This document shows positions 43,992-53,192 of a stretch of DNA of 58,812 bases, one piece after another. Where the stretch lies: positions 160,694-219,505 of the forward strand of contig JANQRA010000023.1 of NCBI GenBank assembly GCA_028284765.1. The letters are read 5' to 3'. Numbering within the stretch: position 1 is the stretch's first letter; each line of letters starts with the position of its first letter. Made by a program: the position numbers and the translations under genes. The notes under the pieces are model-generated. The model was not told the origin of the DNA, did not search any database, and worked only from the letters and a program-made list of their open reading frames with translations. The stretch comes from Acidimicrobiia bacterium. GTDB taxonomy: Bacteria > Actinomycetota > Acidimicrobiia > Spongiisociales > ZC4RG35.

Positions 43992-43997
43992 TACCCT
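43992..43997 (+). promoter_or_regulatory. -10 hexamer TACCCT for leaderless rnhB
   Basis: TACCCT ends 6 nt before ATG 44004. Confidence 0.55.
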
Positions 43998-44003
43998 CTG
44001 CAG

Positions 44004-44702
44004 ATGACGACCACGGTCCCCAAGTTGCGGCCGAGTCTCAAGCGAGGCTCGCCAGGACTCAGCCTGGAGAGAGACCTTTGGGCAGATGAGTCAACTGTCG
44101 TAGTAGGCATCGACGAAGTGGGTCGTGGTGCATGGGCAGGCCCGCTCACGGTGGCCGCTGCGGTCGTCCCCAGAGATCGCCGGATATACAAGATCCGGGA
44201 CTCCAAGATGCTTCACGAGGAAGAGCGCGAAGCCATGTTCGAACGCGTGGCCGATTGGGTCGATTACTGGGGTGTTGGTCACGCTTCCAATGAGGAGTGC
44301 GATGAGCTCGGCATGTCCGAAGCGCAACGTCTGGCAGCCAGGCGGGCACTAGACGGCCTCGGGGTGACGGGCGACCACTACCTGGTGGATGGGAACTGGG
44401 ATTTCGTGGGTGGAGCTCGGACGATCGTGAAGGGTGACGCCAAGTCACTGTCGATCGCCGCCGCGTCGATCCTCGCCAAAGTCACAAGAGATCGCATCAT
44501 GCGGGGTTGGGACCCACACTTTCCGGGCTACAACTTCGCAGCCAACAAGGGATACCCATGCCCCATCCAGAAGGCCCACCTGCAACACATGGGGCCGAGT
44601 TCACTGCATCGGCGATCCTGGGTATTCATGGACCACCTCGTCTGGAACGGGGTCGAGAGAGTTCACAGGCAGCTGCAAGACGAGCTCCCATTCCCAGACT
44701 GA
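44004..44702 (+). CDS. rnhB: Ribonuclease HII
   Basis: 232 residues. It cuts RNA in RNA-DNA hybrids, including single ribonucleotides in DNA. The active-site motif GIDEVGRGAWAGPL has D37 and E38; later acids lie in YLVDGNWDF and VKGDAKSLSIAAAS, and NKGYP follows. The catalytic DEDD set appears complete. The N-terminal 25 residues are basic and unconserved. It has its own leaderless promoter. Confidence 0.94.
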   Translation: MTTTVPKLRPSLKRGSPGLSLERDLWADESTVVVGIDEVGRGAWAGPLTVAAAVVPRDRRIYKIRDSKMLHEEEREAMFERVADWVDYWGVGHASNEECDELGMSEAQRLAARRALDGLGVTGDHYLVDGNWDFVGGARTIVKGDAKSLSIAAASILAKVTRDRIMRGWDPHFPGYNFAANKGYPCPIQKAHLQHMGPSSLHRRSWVFMDHLVWNGVERVHRQLQDELPFPD

Positions 44703-44777
44703 GCGACAGACCCGATATCGTGTAAAGAGTCGGCTCGCTGGCTGGAGAATCACATCAAATCTGCCGATAACAAGAAG

Positions 44778-45803
44778 GTGACGTTGCTCATCGGGGGTAT
44801 CGAAGAGCTGTTTGAACGGCTCCCGATAGCCCTATATCGATCTGCACCCGACGGGTCTCTCCTCGCCGGTAACCCGGCGCTTGCGACGCTGCTCGGCTAC
44901 GACTCACTGGCGCAGATGATGGAGGATCTGAACACTGTCGAAGGCGTCTATCTCGACCCAAGCCGACGAGAGCTTTGGCTGAACACGATTTCTGAGTCCG
45001 GGGAAGTGCACGACTTCGACGTTGAGCTGCGGAGGCGCGATGGGTCTACCTTCTGGGTTCAAGACACGGCCCGAGCCGTATTCGACGAAGACGGGACACT
45101 CGAATACTGCGAGGGAGCCCTCATCGACGTGACCGAAAAGGTTCGAGCAAAGAAGGCCCGGGACGAGTTCGTTGCCACCGTCTCACACGAACTGCGCAAT
45201 CCGATGGCCGTTCTCCTCGGACTGGCCCAAGAGTTGGCCGCCGACTACGAAGGATTCACCAACGATGAGCGTCGAGACATATCCCGTGTCATGGCGAGAC
45301 AAGCTGAAGACGGAGCCTGGATTATCGAAGACCTCCTCGTCGCATACCGAGAAGACATGTCCAGGATCGCCGTGGCCGCAGAACCCTTCGACGTCACCGA
45401 AGAGATCGGCCGCGCTGTCGAAGGGATGGACATGGACATCCCAGTGGAGGTAGAAGCCGATCACACCACCGTGCTGGCCGATCCGCGACGTACGCGACAG
45501 ATTCTCCGGAACCTCCTCAGCAACGCAGTCCGCTACGGAGGGGACGACATCCGGATCAAAGTCAGACCAGGCAAATCTGCTGTCGAAGTCCTGGTCTGCG
45601 ACGACGGAGAGCCGTTGGACCCGGAGGAGTCGCAGCGGATCTTCGAGTCATATGAACGGGGGAGTGGCCTGCTCGATTCGAGATCGGTCGGCCTTGGCCT
45701 GAGTGTCGCCCGAAAGCTGGCCGGGTTGATGAACGGATATCTGGTCTACGAGCACGACGGTCAGTACTCGAAGTTCATCATCACACTTCCGGCTACCACC
45801 TAA
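44778..45803 (+). CDS. PAS-domain sensor histidine kinase, orphan
   Basis: 341 residues from GTG 44778, preceded by a purine-rich run. A PAS domain (about 10-118, with ALYRSAPDGSLLAGNPAL) precedes a HisKA helix with H137 in FVATVSHELRNPM and a HATPase domain with ILRNLLSNAVRYGG (N box) and GLGLSVARKLAG (G2). The G1 box reads VCDDGEPLDPEE, where DNGxG is usual, so ATP binding may be weaker or different. There are no membrane helices, so it is cytosolic. No response regulator gene is next to it. Confidence 0.85.
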   Translation: MTLLIGGIEELFERLPIALYRSAPDGSLLAGNPALATLLGYDSLAQMMEDLNTVEGVYLDPSRRELWLNTISESGEVHDFDVELRRRDGSTFWVQDTARAVFDEDGTLEYCEGALIDVTEKVRAKKARDEFVATVSHELRNPMAVLLGLAQELAADYEGFTNDERRDISRVMARQAEDGAWIIEDLLVAYREDMSRIAVAAEPFDVTEEIGRAVEGMDMDIPVEVEADHTTVLADPRRTRQILRNLLSNAVRYGGDDIRIKVRPGKSAVEVLVCDDGEPLDPEESQRIFESYERGSGLLDSRSVGLGLSVARKLAGLMNGYLVYEHDGQYSKFIITLPATT

Positions 45804-45806
45804 CCT
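45801..45806 (+). promoter_or_regulatory. -10 hexamer TAACCT for leaderless galE
   Basis: TAACCT overlaps the kinase stop codon and ends 7 nt before ATG 45814. Confidence 0.5.
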
Positions 45807-45813
45807 CGCCCGA

Positions 45814-46812
45814 ATGCGCGTCCTCGTCACCGGCGGAGCCGGATTCATCGGCTCACACACAGTTGTCGCCCTGATGGAAGCCGGCCATGAGCCGGTAGTG
45901 CTCGACAACCTGTCCAACTCGCGAGCATCGGTCATTCGCAGGGTTGGCGAGATAACCGGCAGCGCTCCTGAATTCCACGAAATGGACATTCGGGATCAGG
46001 AGGCGCTCACCGAACTGGCCAGTCAGGGCTTCGACGCATGTGTCCACTTCGCGGCCTTGAAAGCCGTGGGGGAGTCGGTTGAACAGCCGATCAGGTACTA
46101 CGAGAACAACGTCGCGGGGACGATCTCGCTGCTCTCCGTGTTGCTGGAGACCGGGATCGAGAACTTCGTCTTCAGCTCATCAGCCACCGTGTACGGCATT
46201 CCACAATCACTTCCCATGACCGAAGACATGCCCATTGGGGAGGCCACCAATCCATACGGCCAGTCAAAGATCATGATGGAACAGGTGTTGGCAGACGTTC
46301 AGATCGCGAATCCAACATGGAGTGTTTCTCTTCTCCGATACTTCAACCCAGTAGGAGCTCACCACTCGAGTCTCATCGGGGAGGACCCGAGAGGCATCCC
46401 GAACAACCTGATGCCGTATGTCGCTCAGGTAGCTGAAGGTCGGCTGCCCAAACTCAGAGTCTTCGGCGGCGACTACCCAACACCGGACGGAACTGGCATC
46501 CGAGACTTCATACACGTCGTCGACCTTGCTGCCGGCCACGTCGCCGCCCTCGAAGGTCTCGCTGGGAAGCCAGGCGTCCACATACACAATCTGGGCACAG
46601 GCAGGGGCCACAGTGTCCTCGAATTGGTCAGCGCCTATGAAGGGGCATCCGGACAGCCAATTCCCTACGAGATCGTCGAGAGACGCGCTGGAGACGTTGC
46701 AGAAAGCTGGGCTGATGTCTCTAAGGCACGATCCGAGCTCGGCTGGGCGACAGAACGCGACTTGATCGATATGTGCCGTGACTCCTGGGGCTGGCAGTCC
46801 CGGGCAAAGTAG
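45814..46812 (+). CDS. galE: UDP-glucose 4-epimerase
   Basis: 332 residues. An extended SDR enzyme with GGAGFIGSH (7-15) for NAD binding, HFAALKAVGESV, the catalytic Ser in SSSATVYG and Tyr in NPYGQSK, and a substrate-binding RDFIHVVDLAAGH. It interconverts UDP-glucose and UDP-galactose for envelope polysaccharides. The motif LRYFNPVGAHHSSLIGEDP is the usual GalE form. It is next to a phosphohexomutase gene, which fits sugar-nucleotide supply. Confidence 0.94.
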   Translation: MRVLVTGGAGFIGSHTVVALMEAGHEPVVLDNLSNSRASVIRRVGEITGSAPEFHEMDIRDQEALTELASQGFDACVHFAALKAVGESVEQPIRYYENNVAGTISLLSVLLETGIENFVFSSSATVYGIPQSLPMTEDMPIGEATNPYGQSKIMMEQVLADVQIANPTWSVSLLRYFNPVGAHHSSLIGEDPRGIPNNLMPYVAQVAEGRLPKLRVFGGDYPTPDGTGIRDFIHVVDLAAGHVAALEGLAGKPGVHIHNLGTGRGHSVLELVSAYEGASGQPIPYEIVERRAGDVAESWADVSKARSELGWATERDLIDMCRDSWGWQSRAK

Positions 46813-46815
46813 CCT
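46810..46815 (+). promoter_or_regulatory. -10 hexamer TAGCCT for leaderless phosphohexomutase gene
   Basis: TAGCCT overlaps the galE stop and ends 7 nt before ATG 46823, supporting that start over one 45 bp earlier. Confidence 0.5.
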
Positions 46816-46822
46816 CGACTCG

Positions 46823-48520
46823 ATGTCAGACCTGAGGGAGAGTGCTCGCAGATGGGTTGCCGGCGATCCGGACCCGGTGACTAGAGCAGAGCTCGAGACC
46901 ATTCTCGAAGGAGGCGACGATGGTGAACTTGTCGCTGCCATGGGCACTTCTTTGGTGTTTGGGACCGCTGGTCTTAGGGGAGAAGTTGGCCCGGGCACGG
47001 CCAGAATGAACCGAGCGGTCGTAATCCGCACGACATGGGCCCTAGCAACCTTCGTTTCCGACGACGTCACTGGTCCGGTAGTCGTCGGGTTCGATGCCCG
47101 ACCCTCGAGCAAGCAATTCGCTGCAGACTCGATCGGAGTCTTCCTCGCACTTGGATTGGATGTGGCCTACTTCGACGAGCCAACACCGACTCCACTAGTG
47201 GCTTATGCGGCCAAGAAGCTTGGCGCCTCAGCGGCGGTTGTGGTTACGGCGTCGCACAACCCTCCACAAGACAACGGCTACAAGGTCTATGGGCCCGACG
47301 CTGCTCAGATCGTCAGCCCGGTCGACACTCAAATCCAGACGCTCATTGGTCAGGCTCCTCCGGCGTCTGAAATTGAACGCACCCACTTCTCGTTGGAGGA
47401 CAGTGCTACTGGAGCCGAGAGAGTCGGTAAGGAGATCCTGGATAGCTACGTCGCGGACATCCTCAGTCTCCGCCCTCGCGAGGACGGCTCGGACCTGAAG
47501 ATCGTCTACACCCCGATCCACGGCGTCGGTTGGACAGTCTTCGAATCAGCCATGGAGGCGGCAGGACACCACGACCTTCATCCGGTACCCGATCAGGTGA
47601 AACCGGATGGGACGTTCCCCACGGTTTCCTTCCCCAACCCTGAAGAACCGGGCGCACTCGACCTGGCACAGGAACTCGGAGCGGCCGAAGGCGCCGACTT
47701 GATTCTTGCGAACGATCCTGACGCCGATCGACTGGCGGTGGTGGTGCCGCACGGAGGCGAGTGGATCAGCCTCACCGGCAACGAAGTCGGAGCATTGCTC
47801 GCTGACTACATGCTCAGTCGTCACCCCGGTGATACGACTCCCATAGTTGCCAGCTCCATCGTGTCCAGTCCGATGATGGAATCCATTGCCGGCTCCTATG
47901 GAGCCAAGTACGAGCGGACGCTCACTGGCTTCAAGTGGATCATGCGTGCAGGGCTGGCGATGACCGAGGCCGGTGATGGTGAGTTCGTCTTCGGGTACGA
48001 AGAAGCCCTTGGGTACACGGTTGGCGACATCGTTCGGGATAAAGACGGAATCTCAGCAAGCGTCATCTTCGCCGATCTGGCAGCAGACCTCGCCGACGTA
48101 GGAGAATCGATAATCGATGGGCTTGCCAACCTGTGGGACCGTCACGGTCTGTGGAGTAGCGCCCAAACATCGATCGTCAATGACACCCCTGAAGGTCCCG
48201 AGGTTCTGAAAGCTGCGGTGGAACGAGTCGGTGAGTCTCCACCTTCGAGTGTTGGCGGTTATGAGGTGACGTCGATGGTCGACTATCGAGTCGGCGCCGA
48301 TCGCAGACCCGTGTGGCTCGGGTCGCAGGACCTCATCGAGTTGGTTCTGGGCGACAGCGGAAGGCTGCTGGTGAGGCCGAGCGGCACCGAACCAAAGTTG
48401 AAGATCTATTCAGACCTGAAGTCAGCCTTGGGCGACACCGACGTGATCACGGCCCGCATGGACCTGCAGCGGCGCGCTAAGGCCCTGAGCGACGAGCTCG
48501 CCGCGGCGCTCGATCTGTAA
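46823..48520 (+). CDS. Phosphoglucomutase/phosphomannomutase
   Basis: 565 residues from ATG 46823. The phosphoserine loop is VTASHNPPQDNGYKVYG, the metal loop DPDADRL, the sugar-binding loop FGYEEALGY and the phosphate-binding RPSGTEPKLKIY. This is the long PgcA/ManB-type enzyme that interconverts hexose 1- and 6-phosphates. Whether glucose, mannose or both is the substrate cannot be told. The gene ends 11 bp before the convergent DUF389 gene. Confidence 0.92.
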   Translation: MSDLRESARRWVAGDPDPVTRAELETILEGGDDGELVAAMGTSLVFGTAGLRGEVGPGTARMNRAVVIRTTWALATFVSDDVTGPVVVGFDARPSSKQFAADSIGVFLALGLDVAYFDEPTPTPLVAYAAKKLGASAAVVVTASHNPPQDNGYKVYGPDAAQIVSPVDTQIQTLIGQAPPASEIERTHFSLEDSATGAERVGKEILDSYVADILSLRPREDGSDLKIVYTPIHGVGWTVFESAMEAAGHHDLHPVPDQVKPDGTFPTVSFPNPEEPGALDLAQELGAAEGADLILANDPDADRLAVVVPHGGEWISLTGNEVGALLADYMLSRHPGDTTPIVASSIVSSPMMESIAGSYGAKYERTLTGFKWIMRAGLAMTEAGDGEFVFGYEEALGYTVGDIVRDKDGISASVIFADLAADLADVGESIIDGLANLWDRHGLWSSAQTSIVNDTPEGPEVLKAAVERVGESPPSSVGGYEVTSMVDYRVGADRRPVWLGSQDLIELVLGDSGRLLVRPSGTEPKLKIYSDLKSALGDTDVITARMDLQRRAKALSDELAAALDL

Positions 48521-48531
48521 GCGACCTTCAG

Positions 48532-50073
48532 CTATCGACGGCCCGCGTAGGAACCCTCGGTCACGGTGCTGTCCCGTGGAGTCACATCGAGAGTCAGGAC
48601 GACATCAGTCCGCAAGGCTTGGGCCAACTCATTTGCGAGATCGGCGGGCTCAGCTGGCAAATCACCACTTCCGATTAAGAACACCTCAACCTCTTCTCCG
48701 GCGATCCGCAACCTGACGATCTCATATGGAGACTCCGGGCCGAGCCACCTTTCGACGGTCTCAGTTGCGCTGGAGCGCGCCGTCGTCTGATGGATGATCC
48801 CTTCGCCGATGATCCCGAGCGGGATAGCAACGAGAAGCAGCGAGATCCCCACCAAAGCGAGTGACCGCCTCGACTGGTCGCCGCCCTGTTCGATTCTCGT
48901 CCATGGGCTGTATCCCGAGACGACGTACGTGATCCCGGCTGCGACCACAATGCCGACGAGGTTGGTGGCGAAGAGCAGGAACGCGCCGAGGGCGAGTACG
49001 ACCTCCCCTTGCTCCAACGAATAGCCAACGACGGCCAGAGGCGGTGCCAAAGCTACCGCGATGGCTACGCCTGGCAAGGAGTTCCCGACCTTCGGATGCG
49101 TCACTGCGTAGCCACCCGCCGCACCTGCGGCCAGAGCGATCAGAAGATCCAGCAATGTGGGAGAGGTGCGGCTCGCTACCTGGGAGTTGTTGGCGATCGA
49201 AACGAACTCCGGCGACATCAACGACATGAGCCAGGAGCCGCCAATCCCGATGGCGACTCCTATCCCGACCCTTCGTCCGGACAGAAGAGCACGACGACCC
49301 CAGCCCATCAAGATCGACGCACTCAGCGCCATTATGGGGGTCATCAACGGTGCGATCAGCATCGCGCCGATGACCACCGCTGTGGAGTCGGACTTGATCC
49401 CGAAAGTGGCGATTGCTGTTGCAAACGACATCAGCGCGGCGAACTGCACTCCACCTTCGTGGTTGTCGATGCCATCGAATATTGATTCGGACACCATCTG
49501 TCGAAGTTGTGCGGGCATTGACTTCTGTCGAATAACAGTCACCACATCGTCAGGGACTGCGTTGGCTTCGTCCTCACCTATCGCGTTGACGATGACGATG
49601 ACGCCGCTCACAATCCATGTGACCGCCACCAGAAGGACGACCCAGAGCAAAAGGCTGTCCGGTATCACAAGCAGCGCTGCAGCCAGAAGTATCAGAAGGA
49701 CGCCTCTGGATACTGGCCAGAATGGATCCTCACCTACGGCACGCGACCGATACGCGAACACCAAATTCAATCCGCCCCGCCATGCAAGGACGCCCGCAAG
49801 TGCAAGCTCCACCGCTCGATTGGCAAGCTCTCCTCCCAAGAGGAGCACGACCCCAAACACGACGAACGCAAGGCCGTTGAGGATGCCTCGAACAGCCCGA
49901 GTTCGCAGCGCACCGAATATCTCGACGGCCCCAACCGCAACCGCCACCAACGCCAGGAGCTCGAACAAGAGACTCCCGACAAGGTCCGGATACGCCAAAA
50001 CCGCAATCGCTGCGATGATTGCGATCGTGGCGCGCTGAACGACAGGCGATCGGAGTAACTGCGCAATGGGCAT
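48532..50073 (-). CDS. Membrane protein: HdeD-like (DUF308) region fused to DUF389
   Basis: 513 residues from ATG 50073; a longer frame upstream runs antisense through the amidase gene and is rejected. About six membrane helices (residues about 12-165) with repeated RRG/GG turns resemble HdeD/DUF308. Then comes a DUF389 core (about 215-400) with FGIKSDSTAVVIGAMLIAPLMTPIM (IGAMLIAPLMTPI) and ALAPPLAVVGYSL, and a soluble C-terminal part of about 90 residues. DUF389 proteins are suspected transporters or channels with no settled function. The start codon overlaps the divergent amidase start. A minus-strand TAACGT 7 nt upstream suggests a leaderless mRNA. Confidence 0.75.
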   Translation of the reverse strand: MPIAQLLRSPVVQRATIAIIAAIAVLAYPDLVGSLLFELLALVAVAVGAVEIFGALRTRAVRGILNGLAFVVFGVVLLLGGELANRAVELALAGVLAWRGGLNLVFAYRSRAVGEDPFWPVSRGVLLILLAAALLVIPDSLLLWVVLLVAVTWIVSGVIVIVNAIGEDEANAVPDDVVTVIRQKSMPAQLRQMVSESIFDGIDNHEGGVQFAALMSFATAIATFGIKSDSTAVVIGAMLIAPLMTPIMALSASILMGWGRRALLSGRRVGIGVAIGIGGSWLMSLMSPEFVSIANNSQVASRTSPTLLDLLIALAAGAAGGYAVTHPKVGNSLPGVAIAVALAPPLAVVGYSLEQGEVVLALGAFLLFATNLVGIVVAAGITYVVSGYSPWTRIEQGGDQSRRSLALVGISLLLVAIPLGIIGEGIIHQTTARSSATETVERWLGPESPYEIVRLRIAGEEVEVFLIGSGDLPAEPADLANELAQALRTDVVLTLDVTPRDSTVTEGSYAGRR

Positions 50074-51379
50074 GAATTCGACGTTAGATGCTTCGCCCTT
50101 GCCCAAGGCGACACCTTCGAGGGCGTTGTTGGGCGTGGTCTGTCTGGTCTTGGCGGCTTGCTCGGCAGCTACGTCGACGTCCACCTCGGTGGTGGCGACC
50201 CTTCCAAGTACCTCTGCGCCTGCAACAGAGAGTTCGACGAGTTCCCCTACGGGAACTACCCCAACCGAGCCCGCCGTCGCCTGGATCGCCCCTAACGGAG
50301 TCCCTCTCGCGGTCATCAGGCACGATGACGGATCAATCGAGGCTCTCTCACCATGCGGGGATCCCGTCACACTCGACGCCGGTGAGGGGGTCAGCAAGGT
50401 AGATGTGGTGCTCGACCCCGGTCATGGTGGCCCAATAGACACGGGTGCCGTGGGGTCGAATGGCCTGCCTGAAAAGGAGGTCAATCTCAAGGTCGCCTTG
50501 GCGACTGCCTCGCTCCTCGAGGAGGAAGGGATCTCCACAGTCCTCACCCGGACTGCGGACTATCCAATCCCAATCCCCACGCGCGCCGAGTATGCAGATC
50601 TCATGGGTGCACGGGCCCTGATCTCGATCCACCACAATGCGCCGGCTGCCCCTGCCTCCGACGTCCCAGGCATCGAGGTCTTCGTTCAGCAAGCCCAAAG
50701 TGAGTCGGCAAGACTTGGAGGGCTCCTGTACGACAGAACAATGGCGAGGCTCGGTGAGCTCGACGTCGACTGGGACAGAGCACCGGACGCCGGGGTGATG
50801 ACTGTCATCAATTCAGACGGTGAAGATGCGTATGGCATGGTCAGACGACCGGCGACGACGAGCGTCCTCTTGGAGCTCGGGTACATCGCCAATCCTGCTG
50901 AGGCAGCGATTTACCTCAGCCCCAGGTACATCGAGGCAGCATCCAGGGGTGTGGCTGAAGCTGTGGTTGCGTTTCTGAACACAGACGGCCAGGGCGCAGC
51001 CCTTGTTGAGGGGCGCAATTTCGACCCGCAAAGTGGCGTTGGGAAAGACCAATGCATCGACGTCACCTTGGATGAGGTCATCTATCCGAACGTGGTCAAG
51101 GCCACGGTGTCCGGCTCAGAAGCTGGATACGACTTCAGCGTCACGGTCAGCTCGCCTTACGACACACCGGACCGATACGCAGATGCGTGGCGTGTCGTCG
51201 GCGAGGATGGAACTGTGTACGGGGTCCGTGAATTGGTTCATGACCACGCCAACGAGCAGCCTTTCACGAGGTCACTAACCGGAGTTGTCATCCCCGAGTC
51301 AGTTGACAGCGTGATCATCGAGGCGCGCGACCAAACCTACGGGTGGGGCGGCGGAACTGTCGTCCTGGACCTGCCGTAA
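50066..51379 (+). CDS. Lipoprotein N-acetylmuramoyl-L-alanine amidase (Amidase_3)
   Basis: 437 residues from ATG 50066; ATG 50072 is an equal alternative. A signal peptide ends in the lipobox L-A-A-C32, so the protein should be lipid-anchored outside the membrane, followed by a Ser/Thr/Pro linker. The zinc amidase motifs are LDPGHGG, the ligand Glu in LPEKEVNLK, SIHHNA and the catalytic Glu in LLELGYIAN. A C-terminal beta domain of about 110 residues resembles an immunoglobulin-like spore-germination (Gmad2-type) fold. It cleaves peptide stems from glycan strands, likely in cell separation. Confidence 0.9.
   Translation: MGMNSTLDASPLPKATPSRALLGVVCLVLAACSAATSTSTSVVATLPSTSAPATESSTSSPTGTTPTEPAVAWIAPNGVPLAVIRHDDGSIEALSPCGDPVTLDAGEGVSKVDVVLDPGHGGPIDTGAVGSNGLPEKEVNLKVALATASLLEEEGISTVLTRTADYPIPIPTRAEYADLMGARALISIHHNAPAAPASDVPGIEVFVQQAQSESARLGGLLYDRTMARLGELDVDWDRAPDAGVMTVINSDGEDAYGMVRRPATTSVLLELGYIANPAEAAIYLSPRYIEAASRGVAEAVVAFLNTDGQGAALVEGRNFDPQSGVGKDQCIDVTLDEVIYPNVVKATVSGSEAGYDFSVTVSSPYDTPDRYADAWRVVGEDGTVYGVRELVHDHANEQPFTRSLTGVVIPESVDSVIIEARDQTYGWGGGTVVLDLP
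50081..50086 (-). promoter_or_regulatory. -10 hexamer TAACGT (minus) for leaderless DUF389 gene
   Basis: On the minus strand TAACGT ends 7 nt before ATG 50073. It lies within the amidase coding sequence, so the divergent promoters overlap. Confidence 0.5.
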
Positions 51380-51386
51380 TCTGGGC

Positions 51387-53192
51387 TCAGGTGCCGCGCT
51401 GCCACGACTCGTATAGCCGCCCATAGATACCTCCCTCGGCAACGAGTTCCGCATGAGGGCCGTCCTGCACAAGCCGCCCGTCGTCAAACACCAGAACGCG
51501 GTCCGCTGCCTCAGCAGTCGACAGACGATGGGCGATCGTCACGACTGTGCGACCGCTCGTCAACTGGTTCAGTGCTCCGCTGATCCGCACCTCAGTCGCC
51601 GGATCCACCGCTGAGGTTGCCTCATCCAGAACCAACAGATCCGGCTCAGCGATCGCGGCGCGAACCAGCGTCACCAGCTGCCGCTCTCCCACGGACAGCG
51701 AGCTCCCTCGCTCACCGACACTGGTGTCCAGTCCTTGACCGAGCTCCGACAGCCAGTCTGAGAGACCGAGAGTGCGGAAGGTAGAGAGAATCTCTTCGCG
51801 TGATGCACCAGGTCTACCCATCCGAACGTTGTCAGCAATCGTTCCCCTGAAAAGGATCCCCTCCTGAGGGACCATTACAACTCGATCTCGCAGAGAATCG
51901 AATCGCACTGTTCGAAGATCGATGCCCGACACCTTCACCGAGCCGCTCGATGGGTCCATCAACCGTGTAAGCAACTTGGCGAACGTGGTCTTTCCGGAGC
52001 CGGTTTCACCGACAATGGCAACTTTCTGCTGTGGTGGGATCGCCACATCAACGTCTCTCAACGCCGGTGAAGCGTCAGCTTCGCTTGCCGTCTCTCCGGG
52101 GCGGGGATACCTGAACTCGACATCGGCGAAGACGGCTCCGAGCGGTTCATGTGGGAGATCAACACCATCCTCGCCTGGATCAACCACGTCAGGTGCGATA
52201 TCGAGAATGTCCAGAACGCGACTCCAGCCAGCGACCGCAGTCTGCGCTTCGTTGACCGCCTCTCCCATGAATTGGACCGGTTGGACAAAGAGCTGGACCA
52301 AGAAGAAGAAGGCGATTACCTCTCCGGTGGTAGCACTCCCGTTCGCCGCGAGAAGGGTGCCAACCACCACGATCGCTGCAACGATCACCGACGAGCTGAC
52401 TTCGCTCATGCCGGAGAACACGGACGAGATCCGCCCGGCATGGGCTCCGGCACTGCGATGCGCCTCGATCGACTCCTCGAGGCGCGCCCTGGTCCTGTCC
52501 TCAATTCCGTAGGCGCGGATGACGGGGGCACCCACGACTGTCTCAGCGATAAGGGCGAGCATCTGGCCGACTCGTTCACGGACGGTGAGGTAGGCCACCC
52601 TCAATCGGGTTTGAAAGAACTTGATCATCCCGACCACGGCAGGAGACAGGGCGATGACCACCAGGCCGAGTGGAACGGACATTGTGAGCATCACGACGAC
52701 CGCCAGCATGGCCTGTAGGCCGTTGACCAAGAGCATCAGGCCAGCCCACTGCATGAATCGGCTGACCTGATCGACATCAGACGTGACTCTGGCCACGAGT
52801 ACACCTCGTTGTTCGGATGCCTGATGGAGCATTGAGAGGTTGTGAATGTGTCTGAATGCCCGGATGCGAAGACCGGATAGCGCCGTCTCGGACACCTTGG
52901 CGAGACGCAGATGCATCCAACCTGTGGCCAGGCCGGTGATCAGTATGGCCCCAAGAGCAAGACTGGCCATCGTTACCACGACCGTCATATCGACGCCTCC
53001 ATCGAGGACCCCATTGTCGATGATCTGTTGGATAGCGATTGGGACGACCACCCTGCCTGCGGTTGCTGCGATCGCGATCAGGAGGGTGCCGACCAATCCC
53101 TTTCTCAACTCGGGGGATAGAGCCAGTCCTCGACGGATGGTTTGTAGAGCGCCCTGCGGACTCTGCACCCTTTCTTCGGCTCTAACCGTCAT
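51387..53192 (-). CDS. ABC exporter half-transporter, subunit with canonical catalytic residues
   Basis: 601 residues. A six-helix exporter membrane domain (about 30-330) precedes an ATPase domain with Walker A GETGSGKTT, Walker B VLDEATSAVD (catalytic Glu present) and switch histidine TIAHRLS. Its own signature is LSVGERQ, where LSGGQ is usual. In a heterodimer this signature would face the partner's Walker site. It starts with an ATGA overlap to the upstream gene, so the two are made together. The substrate is unknown; lipids, drugs or peptides are possible. It converges on the amidase gene with a 7-bp gap. Confidence 0.88.
   Translation of the reverse strand: MTVRAEERVQSPQGALQTIRRGLALSPELRKGLVGTLLIAIAATAGRVVVPIAIQQIIDNGVLDGGVDMTVVVTMASLALGAILITGLATGWMHLRLAKVSETALSGLRIRAFRHIHNLSMLHQASEQRGVLVARVTSDVDQVSRFMQWAGLMLLVNGLQAMLAVVVMLTMSVPLGLVVIALSPAVVGMIKFFQTRLRVAYLTVRERVGQMLALIAETVVGAPVIRAYGIEDRTRARLEESIEAHRSAGAHAGRISSVFSGMSEVSSSVIVAAIVVVGTLLAANGSATTGEVIAFFFLVQLFVQPVQFMGEAVNEAQTAVAGWSRVLDILDIAPDVVDPGEDGVDLPHEPLGAVFADVEFRYPRPGETASEADASPALRDVDVAIPPQQKVAIVGETGSGKTTFAKLLTRLMDPSSGSVKVSGIDLRTVRFDSLRDRVVMVPQEGILFRGTIADNVRMGRPGASREEILSTFRTLGLSDWLSELGQGLDTSVGERGSSLSVGERQLVTLVRAAIAEPDLLVLDEATSAVDPATEVRISGALNQLTSGRTVVTIAHRLSTAEAADRVLVFDDGRLVQDGPHAELVAEGGIYGRLYESWQRGT

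Noticed and set aside
49157-50038. Long plus-strand open frame opposite the DUF389 gene (293 codons)
   Set aside because: It is antisense to a clear multi-helix membrane protein and gives a low-complexity Ser/Thr/Arg-rich product with no family-like motif; an artefact of codon bias.
49774-50397. Longer DUF389 frame starting at 50397
   Set aside because: The extra 108 residues run antisense through the amidase signal peptide and catalytic start and look unlike a membrane-protein N-terminus; ATG 50073 has a promoter-like hexamer.
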